This document shows, piece after piece, positions 1-5,886 of a stretch of 7,145 bases of DNA. The stretch's first letter is position 1. Every line of letters begins with the position of its first letter. A program made the position numbers and the translations under genes. Under the pieces are notes generated by a model that was not told the origin of the DNA, ran no database searches, and saw only the letters and a list, made by a program, of their open reading frames with translations. Origin of the DNA: Alphaproteobacteria bacterium (lineage in GTDB: Bacteria; Pseudomonadota; Alphaproteobacteria; Sphingomonadales; Sphingomonadaceae); assembly GCA_028869975.1 (NCBI GenBank), contig JAGWQR010000221.1:1-7145 (forward strand), in the 5' to 3' direction.

Positions 1-192
1 ACCCTCGACGCCGATACCGCAGGGCGGTTGCACCGGATAATATCCCGAACGGAAATAGGTATCGGCAAAATTGCAGCCGACCGCCGCGTGACGGACGCGC
101 ACTTCACCCGGGCCGGGTTCGCCGACCGGAGCCTCTTCAACCTTCAGAACCTCGGGGCCACCGGTTTGATGGAAGCGCACTATTTTGGCCAT
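1..192 (-). CDS. Quinone oxidoreductase / zinc-independent MDR alcohol dehydrogenase-like protein, N-terminal part (3' end outside window)
   Basis: The first 64 residues are visible and the gene runs off the left edge. The protein starts MAKIVRFHQTGGPEVLKVEE and continues with a PGPGEVRVRHAAVGCNFADT segment, then a YRSG-type stretch (FRSGYYPVQ) and GIGVEG. This is the GroES-like N-terminal fold of the medium-chain dehydrogenase/reductase superfamily, in the NADPH:quinone reductase (Qor) branch, where the catalytic-zinc cysteine/histidine ligands are absent and the 'N..D...R.G.Y' motif is typical. Family members transfer hydride from NADPH to quinones or enones; which substrate applies here cannot be told. 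The ATG at 192 is preceded by AGGAGAG at 201-207 with good spacing. The gene follows the five-gene operon in the same direction after 122 bases, but has its own operator copy, so it may be a second transcription unit under the same regulator. Confidence 0.88.
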   Translation of the reverse strand, partial: MAKIVRFHQTGGPEVLKVEEAPVGEPGPGEVRVRHAAVGCNFADTYFRSGYYPVQPPCGIGVEG

Positions 193-314
193 TATTCTGC
201 CTCTCCTACTTATTGCCGCAACACCTAGCCGCACTGAGGGCTAAGATTTTCGCATTTCGTGCCATAGTTTTGCCATTCGGTGCCAATGTCTGTCGAGTCA
301 GGCACGGGCTCGTT
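193..314 (-). promoter_or_regulatory. Intergenic promoter region ahead of the quinone oxidoreductase gene
   Basis: This is a 122-base gap between the glutaryl-CoA dehydrogenase stop and the Qor-like start. It is visibly more AT-rich than the flanking genes. It holds the tandem operator candidate (244-285), a small inverted repeat (TAGCC at 226-230 against GGCTA at 239-243, 8-base loop) and the ribosome binding site AGGAGAG (201-207). The hairpin is short and has no T-run after it on the minus strand, so I do not call a terminator. No convincing -35/-10 pair is seen, which would suit an activator-dependent promoter. Confidence 0.55.
244..285 (-). promoter_or_regulatory. Tandem AraC-type operator candidate ahead of the quinone oxidoreductase gene
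   Basis: On the minus strand two direct repeats begin with TGGCAC at 285-280 and at 264-259, exactly 21 bases apart (two helical turns). Each is followed by 5-6 bases and then GCAAAA or GCGAAA. Bipartite half-sites repeated at about 21 bases are the known operator layout for several AraC/XylS-family activators, whose two HTH motifs each read one part. The same arrangement is found ahead of the BKACE operon at 5815-5856, with 27 of 39 ungapped positions identical by hand count. The promoter-proximal end lies about 50 bases before the Qor-like start codon. Binding by the regulator at 5887-6918 is an inference. Confidence 0.5.
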
Positions 315-1487
315 TTACGAAAACGCCGCAATCCCGGTGATGGCGCGGCCAAGGATCAGCGCGTGGATGTCGTGCGTCCCCTCATAGGTATTGACCACCT
401 CAAGATTGACCAGATGCCGGGCCACGCCGAATTCGTCACTGATGCCGTTGCCCCCGATCATGTCGCGCGCCATGCGGGCAATGTCGAGTGCCTTGCCGCA
501 CGAGTTGCGCTTGATGATTGATGTGAGGTCGACGCAGGCGCTGCCATCCTCGCGCATCCGCCCGACGCGCAGACACCCTTGTAGTCCAAGGGCAATTTCA
601 GTCAGCATGTCGGCGAGCTTCTTCTGAATGAGCTGATTGGCGGCAAGCGGCCGCCCGAACTGGTTGCGGTCCAGCACATAGTCCCGCGCACGGCTGTAAC
701 AGTCTTCCGCTGCGCCAAGCGCGCCCCACGCGATGCCGTAGCGGGCGCTATTGAGACAGGTGAACGGCCCTTTCAGACCGCGTACATCCGCAAAGGCGTT
801 TTCTTCGGGGCAGAATACCTCGTCCATCACCACTTCCCCGGTGATGCTCGCACACAGCCCAACCTTGCCCTCGATAGAGGGTGCGGACAGCCCCTTGCTG
901 CCCTTATCCAGCACGAAGCCGCGAATCTTCCCCTCATCATCCTTGGCCCAGATAACGAAGACATCGGCGATCGGAGCGTTGCTGATCCACATCTTGGCAC
1001 CGCTCAGGCTGTATCCACCCGGCACTTTACGCGCCCGGGTAATCATGCTTCCCGGATCGCTGCCGTGATTGGGTTCGGTCAGCCCGAAGCAACCAATCCA
1101 TGCGCCGCTCGCCAGCTTGAACAAATATTTCTGCTTGGTCGCCTCGGTGCCGAATTCGTATATCGGCACCATCACCAAGGAACTCTGCACGCTCATCATC
1201 GAGCGGAAACCCGAATCAACGCGCTCGATCTCGCGCGCGATCAGCCCATAGCTGACATAGTTCAGCCCCGCCCCACCATATTGCGCGGAGATGGTCGGCC
1301 CGAGCAAACCAAGCTCGCCCATCTCACGGAAGATCGCTGGATCGGTTGTGTGCTCACGAAAGGCTTTTGGCAAGCGCGGGGCGAGCTGCCCCTGACAATA
1401 CGCACGCGCCGCATCGCGGATCATGCGCTCGTCGTCGGTGAGCTGCGCGTCCAGCAGCAGCGGGTCGTCCCATTGAAATGCGGTCAT
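315..1487 (-). CDS. gcdH: Glutaryl-CoA dehydrogenase (decarboxylating)
   Basis: This 390-residue FAD enzyme oxidises and decarboxylates glutaryl-CoA to crotonyl-CoA and CO2, passing electrons to electron-transfer flavoprotein. It is a full-length acyl-CoA dehydrogenase fold and closely resembles human GCDH along its whole length. Diagnostic stretches are FRSMMSVQSSLVM (94-106), where Arg95 matches the human Arg94 that binds the substrate's distal carboxylate, GCFGLTEPNHGSDP (132-145) for flavin contact, DRNQFGRPLAANQLIQKKLA (273-292), and NTYEGTHDIHALILGRAITG (366-385), with Glu369 as the catalytic base. The start is the ATG at 1487, two bases after the stop of the preceding acyl-CoA dehydrogenase gene, so translational coupling is likely. 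It is the last gene of the five-gene run; the stop (TAA) is at 315-317. Glutaryl-CoA usually comes from lysine, tryptophan, aromatic or dicarboxylate breakdown. Its presence here suggests that a C5 dicarboxyl-CoA, or something like it, is a pathway intermediate. Confidence 0.95.
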   Translation of the reverse strand: MTAFQWDDPLLLDAQLTDDERMIRDAARAYCQGQLAPRLPKAFREHTTDPAIFREMGELGLLGPTISAQYGGAGLNYVSYGLIAREIERVDSGFRSMMSVQSSLVMVPIYEFGTEATKQKYLFKLASGAWIGCFGLTEPNHGSDPGSMITRARKVPGGYSLSGAKMWISNAPIADVFVIWAKDDEGKIRGFVLDKGSKGLSAPSIEGKVGLCASITGEVVMDEVFCPEENAFADVRGLKGPFTCLNSARYGIAWGALGAAEDCYSRARDYVLDRNQFGRPLAANQLIQKKLADMLTEIALGLQGCLRVGRMREDGSACVDLTSIIKRNSCGKALDIARMARDMIGGNGISDEFGVARHLVNLEVVNTYEGTHDIHALILGRAITGIAAFS

Positions 1488-1489
1488 AG

Positions 1490-2701
1490 TCAGTCCCGTC
1501 CCATAAGTTCGCGGCCAATGATAAGTTGCTGGATTTGCGATGTGCCTTCATATAGCCGCAGCAAGCGCACATCGCGATAGAAGCGCTCTACCGGATAATC
1601 ATTGATATAGCCCGAGCCGCCATGGATCTGCACGCCGCGATCGGCGGCGCGACCTACCATCTCGGTGCAGATCAGCTTGCAGCAGGAGGCGCGCATACTG
1701 ACATCGGGATCGCTGACGGCAGGCGAGCATTTGCCATCGAAGCGCTGCGCGCAGTCCTGTACCATGCTCCAGCCAGCATAAAACTCAGCCTGACTGTCAG
1801 CCAGCATCGCCTGGACAAGCTGGAAATCGCCGATGCGCTTGCCGAATTGCTTGCGCTCGCGCGCGAAGCGCACCGCTTCGTTCAGAATGCGCTGCGCCAT
1901 GCCGCACGCCACCGCTGATATGTGCAACCGCCCGCGATCGAGCACCTTCATCGCGGTGCCGAAACCCTTGCCGGGTACGTCACCGATGATGTTGGCGGCG
2001 GGCACGCGCACATTGTCGAGAATCACGTCGCAGGTCTTTGTGCCGCGCTGTCCCATCTTGCGATCGGGTTTGCCGAGGCTAAGTCCGGGCGCATCCGCTG
2101 GCACGATGAACGCTGAAATGCCGCGTGCACCGGGGCCGTCGGTACGCGCCATCAGCGTGAAGGCTCCGGCGCGCGGCGCATTGGTGATGAAACGCTTGGT
2201 GCCATTCAGGATATAGTCGTCGCCGGTCGCACCCGCAACGCGTTCACCGCGTGTCTTGATCCCCGCCGAATCTGACCCCGCATCGGCCTCGGTAAGCGCA
2301 AACGACATGATCAGGTCTCCGCTCGCCACACGCGGCAGCCAATGACGCTTTTGCGCTTCTGTGCCGTCCATCAGGATGCCCTGCGAGCCGATCCCGACAT
2401 TGGTGCCGAACACCGAACGGAAGGCGAGCGCGGTGTGACCGATCTCATAGGCAACCTGGCACTCCTGGCTCATCGACAGCCCGATGCCGCCAAATTCCTC
2501 GGGGATGGACAGGCCAAACAGGCCCAATGCCTTCATTTCCGAGACGATTTCAGCGGGCACCTCGTCATGTTCCTCAACCGCGTCTTCGGCCGGGACAAGG
2601 CGTTCACGCACGAAGCGCTGGACGGTAGCGCGCAAGAGTTCAAAAGAGTCGTCGTCAATGCCCATGGAATCGCAACCTTGCTCTGGCGTGTGCGCGATCA
2701 T
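1490..2701 (-). CDS. Acyl-CoA dehydrogenase (short/branched-chain type)
   Basis: This 403-residue FAD-dependent dehydrogenase introduces an alpha-beta double bond in an acyl-CoA. It has the complete three-part family layout: an N-terminal helical domain (about 15-130), a middle beta domain with FALTEADAGSD (134-144) and KRFITNA (169-175), and a C-terminal helical domain with RKQFGKRIGDFQLVQ (283-297), IHGGSGY (359-365) and LYEGTSQIQQLIIGREL (383-399). Glu385 in YEGTSQIQ is the expected catalytic base of the short- and medium-chain type. Exact acyl specificity cannot be read. The ATG at 2701 overlaps the upstream BKACE stop as ATGA, which favours it. A second ATG at 2665 (MGIDDDSFELL, 391 residues) has an AAGG 10 bases upstream and fits the usual family N-terminus, so the true start is uncertain by 12 residues. 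It pairs with the glutaryl-CoA dehydrogenase that follows 2 bases later; the two are different subfamilies, not recent duplicates. Confidence 0.93.
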   Translation of the reverse strand: MIAHTPEQGCDSMGIDDDSFELLRATVQRFVRERLVPAEDAVEEHDEVPAEIVSEMKALGLFGLSIPEEFGGIGLSMSQECQVAYEIGHTALAFRSVFGTNVGIGSQGILMDGTEAQKRHWLPRVASGDLIMSFALTEADAGSDSAGIKTRGERVAGATGDDYILNGTKRFITNAPRAGAFTLMARTDGPGARGISAFIVPADAPGLSLGKPDRKMGQRGTKTCDVILDNVRVPAANIIGDVPGKGFGTAMKVLDRGRLHISAVACGMAQRILNEAVRFARERKQFGKRIGDFQLVQAMLADSQAEFYAGWSMVQDCAQRFDGKCSPAVSDPDVSMRASCCKLICTEMVGRAADRGVQIHGGSGYINDYPVERFYRDVRLLRLYEGTSQIQQLIIGRELMGRD

Positions 2702-3756
2702 TGTGTCTTGCGCAGGAAGCCCTGCGTTGCGCCGTTTCGATTGGGAGCGAAGCCATTTGCAGCTAGCGATTCTTCAACGCTGTCGTAAAACACGCCGATC
2801 TTGCAGATTTCGCGCGCCTGCTGCGCCGTGGCAATATCGCGGCCGAATTCCTGCGCGATGCGGACAAGTTGCTCGATTTGGGCAACGCTGCTTTGCCGCG
2901 CCGTGCGGCGCTGGTTCCAGATCACGTCTTCGGTGCCGCTGCGCACATGTAATCCGGTGGCGATGGCCATCATGTTGACTGGCAGGACGTTGCGCACATT
3001 GCTCTCCAGCGTCACCACCGCGCCGTCGGGCACACCGCGCATGAAGTTGCCTAGGCTGTAGATGTTTGGTGTATCCATGCCTCCGCCGATCGCCACCCAG
3101 TTCATCACCAGTGGGCCCTTGTAGAAGCCGCGCCGCACCAGTCGCTCAACCGATTCAAAGCTATTGGTGTTGTAGCACTGGAACGCGCTCTGGATGCCCT
3201 TGGCGCTCAGCCGCCGGACATGCTCTTCCACCCAAAGCGGATTGGCAGGGACGATCATGTCCTTATAGGTATTGAACAATCGCATATTCTCACGCGACGT
3301 GCCGACGAAGTCGGCGTCCTCGGCATGATCGGTAACGTTCATCTGCGAGGTGTTGACCGTCACAGTTACCTGATCGGGTACCGGATCAAGATCGGCGAGC
3401 ATATGCCGGGTGTCGTCCGACAGCCACTTCGCCGCCTCGCGCTCACCCTCGGGCGCGAAGCTGATCGAGCCGCCGACCTGAATGATCATCACGGGCACAG
3501 CCTTGCGCACCCCCGCGATCAGCTCATTGAACATCGACAGGCGTTTGCTGCCCTTGCCGTCAAGCTCGCGGACATGAAGGTGCAGCACAGTGGCCCCGGC
3601 GTTGTAGCAATCGACTGCTTTCTGGATTTGCTCGGCCATCGTCACCGGGATATCCTCGGGAAAGTCCGAAGGTAGCCACCCCGGCGCATAAGGTGCCGCC
3701 GTAATAATCAGCGGTGGCTGGTTTTCGGGAAACAAATGCCCGTCGAGAAAATTCAT
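2698..3756 (-). CDS. BKACE-like beta-keto acid cleavage enzyme (DUF849), copy B
   Basis: This 352-residue member of the 3-keto-5-aminohexanoate cleavage enzyme (Kce)/DUF849 family is expected to convert a beta-keto acid plus acetyl-CoA into acetoacetate plus a new acyl-CoA. It is a TIM-barrel Zn enzyme. The N-terminal strand LIITAAP (16-22) is followed by HLHVRE (59-64), giving zinc ligands His59 and His61, and by GLHVRSGTED (268-277), giving Arg272, the third ligand Glu276, and Asp277, equivalent to Kce Arg226/Glu230/Asp231. The Kce Glu14 position is Gly26 here (APYAPGW), and the usual EDN after the zinc ligand is EDV. It is longer than typical members (about 270-310). It is collinear with copy A at 4635-5717 without gaps over 352 residues, with 269 identical by hand count. 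The ATG at 3756 has GGAG at 3764-3767. The gene follows the dioxygenase by 36 bases and overlaps the acyl-CoA dehydrogenase start by 4 bases. Substrate unknown. Confidence 0.9.
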   Translation of the reverse strand: MNFLDGHLFPENQPPLIITAAPYAPGWLPSDFPEDIPVTMAEQIQKAVDCYNAGATVLHLHVRELDGKGSKRLSMFNELIAGVRKAVPVMIIQVGGSISFAPEGEREAAKWLSDDTRHMLADLDPVPDQVTVTVNTSQMNVTDHAEDADFVGTSRENMRLFNTYKDMIVPANPLWVEEHVRRLSAKGIQSAFQCYNTNSFESVERLVRRGFYKGPLVMNWVAIGGGMDTPNIYSLGNFMRGVPDGAVVTLESNVRNVLPVNMMAIATGLHVRSGTEDVIWNQRRTARQSSVAQIEQLVRIAQEFGRDIATAQQAREICKIGVFYDSVEESLAANGFAPNRNGATQGFLRKTQ

Positions 3757-3792
3757 TGTCAGTCTCCGAGAATTGTGCAGGTTGCAGCCCTG

Positions 3793-4635
3793 TCAGTATG
3801 GCGCATCGCCGATGATCGCCGCGCGCTCCATCTTGCGCGGTGCCGGCCAGTAATCCATCACTGCATAATGCTGGGTGCTGCGGTTGTCCCAGATTGCAAC
3901 GCTACCCGGCTTCCAGCGGAAGCGAACCTGATATTCGGGAATTGACGCCTGACTGATCAGCAGGTTGAGCAGGTGGCTGCCACCGGGCGTCTTGTCGATC
4001 CCGAAGCGCACATTCTCGGGCGTGTGGTAGTTAGCAAAATGGGTGGTGAAGCTGCACACGTTGAGCACCTTCTCGCCGGTTTCTGGATGGGTGCGCACCA
4101 CCGGATGTTCGGCGGGAGGGTTGGCCGCCGCCAGATTGGCGCGCGCTTCGGGTGACATCACCGCGCCGAACGAATGATCGATGCTGCTTTTGGCGCGCAG
4201 CCCGTCGATTTTCGCTTTGATGTCATCGGGCAGGTTCCGGTAGGCCTCAACCATGTTAACCCAGATCGTGTCGCCGCCAAGCGGCGGGCATTCGATGCAG
4301 CGCAACACGGCCCCCATCGCCGGGGTCTGCCGCCACAGCCCGTCCGAATGATAGGTATTCTCGTAATTCTCGCGCTTTTCGCTGCGGTAGATTTGCACCA
4401 GCCCCGGATGATCGGGGTCGCTGCCCGCCACCGGATGATCCTCAAGTTCGCCAAAGCGGCGGGCAAAGGCGACATGTTCCGCGCGCGTGAAGTCCTGATC
4501 GCGCAGGAACAACACCCGGTGCTTGAGCAACAGCGCCTTGATCTCGGCAAACAGGCTGTCGTCGCGCGATGCTGCGCCTAGATTCACACCGCCAAGTTCT
4601 GCGCCGATGACCGGGCCCAACTGTTCGACACGCAT
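3793..4635 (-). CDS. TauD/TfdA-family Fe(II)/2-oxoglutarate-dependent dioxygenase
   Basis: This 280-residue cytoplasmic oxygenase uses Fe(II), O2 and 2-oxoglutarate to hydroxylate a substrate, often causing a C-S, C-N or C-O bond to break, with succinate and CO2 as by-products. The iron triad is His96-x-Asp98 (YHSDGLW) and His256 (DNRSTQHYAVMDY). Thr123 (GGDTIW) and Arg267 match the 2-oxoglutarate contacts of E. coli TauD. His67 and Arg271 match TauD's sulfonate-binding His70 and Arg270. TauD residues that hold the taurine end and amine (Tyr73, Asp94, Asn95) are Ala70, Tyr91 and Glu92 here, so taurine itself is unlikely. Length is as in TauD (283). The upstream BKACE stop and this start share the bases GTGATG: an ATG at 4635 overlaps the TGA by one base, and a GTG at 4638 (one residue longer) is the alternative. 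An AGGAAG lies about 13 bases before the ATG. The gene sits between the two BKACE copies, which suggests it feeds or follows their reaction. Confidence 0.9.
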   Translation of the reverse strand: MRVEQLGPVIGAELGGVNLGAASRDDSLFAEIKALLLKHRVLFLRDQDFTRAEHVAFARRFGELEDHPVAGSDPDHPGLVQIYRSEKRENYENTYHSDGLWRQTPAMGAVLRCIECPPLGGDTIWVNMVEAYRNLPDDIKAKIDGLRAKSSIDHSFGAVMSPEARANLAAANPPAEHPVVRTHPETGEKVLNVCSFTTHFANYHTPENVRFGIDKTPGGSHLLNLLISQASIPEYQVRFRWKPGSVAIWDNRSTQHYAVMDYWPAPRKMERAAIIGDAPY

Positions 4636-5717
4636 CACGCCGCGCCCGCTTCCTGCGCTCTTGCCGGCTTGCGCAGGAAGCCCTGATTGCCGCCGTTCCG
4701 GTTTGGCGCAAAGCCATTGGCGCGCAGCGTCTCGTCGGCGGTTTCGTAAAAGACCCCGATCTGCAAAATCTCGCGCGCCTGCTTCCCGGTCGCAATCGGG
4801 CGGCCGAATTCGCCCGCGATGCGCACGAGTTGCCTGATCTGTTCGACTGAGCTCATCTTACCCGTGCGGTGCTGGTTCCACAGCACATCTTCGATCCCGC
4901 ACCGCACATGCAGGCCCAACGCCATGCCGATCATGTTGATCGGCAAGACATTCAGGACCGAACTTTCCACCGTAATGATGGCACCATCGGGTGCTGCGCG
5001 CAGGAAGTTTGCCAAATTGTAAATGTTCGCCTGATCCATCCCGCCGCTTATCGCCACCCAGTTCATCACCAGCGGCCCCTTATAGACCCCGCGACGGATC
5101 ATCCGCTCGATCGTTTCAAAACTGTTGATGTTGTAGCACTGGAATTCGCTTTGGATTTCGGCAGCAGAAAGTCGCCGGATATGCTCCTCAACCCAGCTTG
5201 GGTTGGAGGGCACAATCATGTCCCTGTAGGTGTCGTAGAGGTGCGGAAATCCGCGCGACAGGCCTCTGAAATCGTCGATCCCCGCATGTTCCGTCACGTT
5301 CATCTGCGTCGTGTTGACGGTGACGGTTACCTGATCCGGCTTGGGATCAAGCTCCGCCAGCATGTGCCGTGTATCGTCGTCGAGCCATTTCGCCGCCGCA
5401 CCTTCGCCCTCGGGCGCAAAACTGATCGAACCGCCAACCTGGATGATCATATCGGGTACTGCCCGCCGCACACCGGCGATCAGTTCATTGAACATCGACA
5501 GGCGTTTGCTGCCTTTGCCGTCGGGCTCGCGAACATGCAGGTGCAGCACCGTGGCACCTGCTTCGAAACAATCGACCGCCTTCTGGATTTGCTCGTCCAT
5601 CGTCACCGGAATGTCTTCCGGAAAATCGGAGGGAATCCATCCCGGAGCATAAGGGGCGGCGGTAATGATGAGCGGTTGCTGGTTCTCGGGATAGAGATGG
5701 CCGTCGAGAAAGTTCAT
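4635..5717 (-). CDS. BKACE-like beta-keto acid cleavage enzyme (DUF849), copy A, first gene of the operon
   Basis: This 360-residue paralog of the enzyme at 2698-3756 has the same predicted chemistry: a beta-keto acid plus acetyl-CoA gives acetoacetate plus an acyl-CoA on a zinc centre. Zinc ligands His59 and His61 lie in HLHVREPDGKGS (59-70), and Arg272, Glu276 and Asp277 in GLHVRCGIEDVLW (268-280). As in copy B, Gly26 occupies the Kce Glu14 position. Differences between the copies cluster at residues 141-165, with smaller clusters near 240-265 and 281-290; the metal and core motifs are unchanged. A C-terminal tail of 8 extra residues (ARAQEAGAA region) overlaps the dioxygenase start. The ATG at 5717 is preceded by GGAG at 5725-5728, and the sequence around this ribosome binding site resembles that of copy B (GGAGACYTGAY against GGAGACTGACA). 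It is the first gene after the operator-bearing gap, so it should be the operon's promoter-proximal gene. Substrate unknown; the two copies may handle different chain lengths or stereoisomers. Confidence 0.9.
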   Translation of the reverse strand: MNFLDGHLYPENQQPLIITAAPYAPGWIPSDFPEDIPVTMDEQIQKAVDCFEAGATVLHLHVREPDGKGSKRLSMFNELIAGVRRAVPDMIIQVGGSISFAPEGEGAAAKWLDDDTRHMLAELDPKPDQVTVTVNTTQMNVTEHAGIDDFRGLSRGFPHLYDTYRDMIVPSNPSWVEEHIRRLSAAEIQSEFQCYNINSFETIERMIRRGVYKGPLVMNWVAISGGMDQANIYNLANFLRAAPDGAIITVESSVLNVLPINMIGMALGLHVRCGIEDVLWNQHRTGKMSSVEQIRQLVRIAGEFGRPIATGKQAREILQIGVFYETADETLRANGFAPNRNGGNQGFLRKPARAQEAGAA

Positions 5718-5794
5718 ATCAGGTCTCCATCGCTATCACACGGGGTGCCTGCTGTTTGGCTGGCAAGGCTTGGCGCGTCGTTTATGGCGATGTG

Positions 5795-5804
5795 TCTAAT
5801 TAGA
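5795..5804 (-). promoter_or_regulatory. Probable -10 element of the operon promoter
   Basis: TCTAATTAGA is a perfect 10-base palindrome. On the minus strand TCTAAT (5804-5799) matches five of six bases of the sigma-70 -10 box. A 17-base spacer puts the -35 position at 5822-5827 (AAAGCA), a poor match that lies inside the promoter-proximal operator half-site. That arrangement is the one known for activators that replace a weak -35. The call rests on pattern only. Confidence 0.35.
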
Positions 5805-5814
5805 ACATGCTGAG

Positions 5815-5856
5815 GATTTTTTGCTTTCGGCGTCATCAATTTGCCAATCCGCGCCA
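5815..5856 (-). promoter_or_regulatory. Tandem AraC-type operator candidate ahead of the BKACE operon
   Basis: Two direct half-sites are read on the minus strand, starting TGGCGC at 5856 and TGACGC at 5835, exactly 21 bases apart. Each carries GCAAA about a helical turn further on. It aligns to the element at 244-285 in the same register, spacing and orientation. The four half-sites share TGRCRC, 5-6 bases, GCRAA. It lies directly upstream of the -10-like element and directly downstream of the regulator gene, which fits activation of the operon by that regulator. Confidence 0.55.
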
Positions 5857-5886
5857 GCACCGGCGACTGGCGGCCAAGGCTTCGCC

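Larger units (their letters stand above)
5718..5886 (-). promoter_or_regulatory. Promoter region of the five-gene catabolic operon
   Basis: This is the 169-base gap between the regulator's stop and the first operon gene. It includes the tandem operator candidate, a -10-like element, a leader of about 75 bases and the ribosome binding site GGAG (5725-5728). The middle (about 5795-5845) is distinctly AT-rich compared with its surroundings. GCCAG...CTGGC near 5853-5871 could form a weak 5-bp hairpin just after the regulator gene but has no T-run, so a regulator terminator is not claimed and readthrough from the regulator gene is possible. Confidence 0.6.

Noticed and set aside
226..243. Possible terminator hairpin (TAGCC...GGCTA) between glutaryl-CoA dehydrogenase and the Qor-like gene
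   Set aside because: The stem is only five pairs with an 8-base loop and no following T-run in the direction of transcription; it sits in the promoter of the next gene.
1487..1490. Possible frameshift or fusion at the junction of the two acyl-CoA dehydrogenase genes
   Set aside because: Both proteins are complete with their own N- and C-terminal motifs; the 2-base gap is ordinary operon packing.
4869..5813. A 314-codon plus-strand open frame opposite BKACE copy A
   Set aside because: It is the antisense shadow of a clear enzyme gene in GC-rich DNA; its translation is rich in His, Arg and Asp with no family resemblance, and it has no promoter or ribosome binding site of its own.
5853..5871. 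Possible terminator hairpin (GCCAG...CTGGC) just after the regulator gene
   Set aside because: It is a weak stem without a T-run and overlaps the operator candidate.
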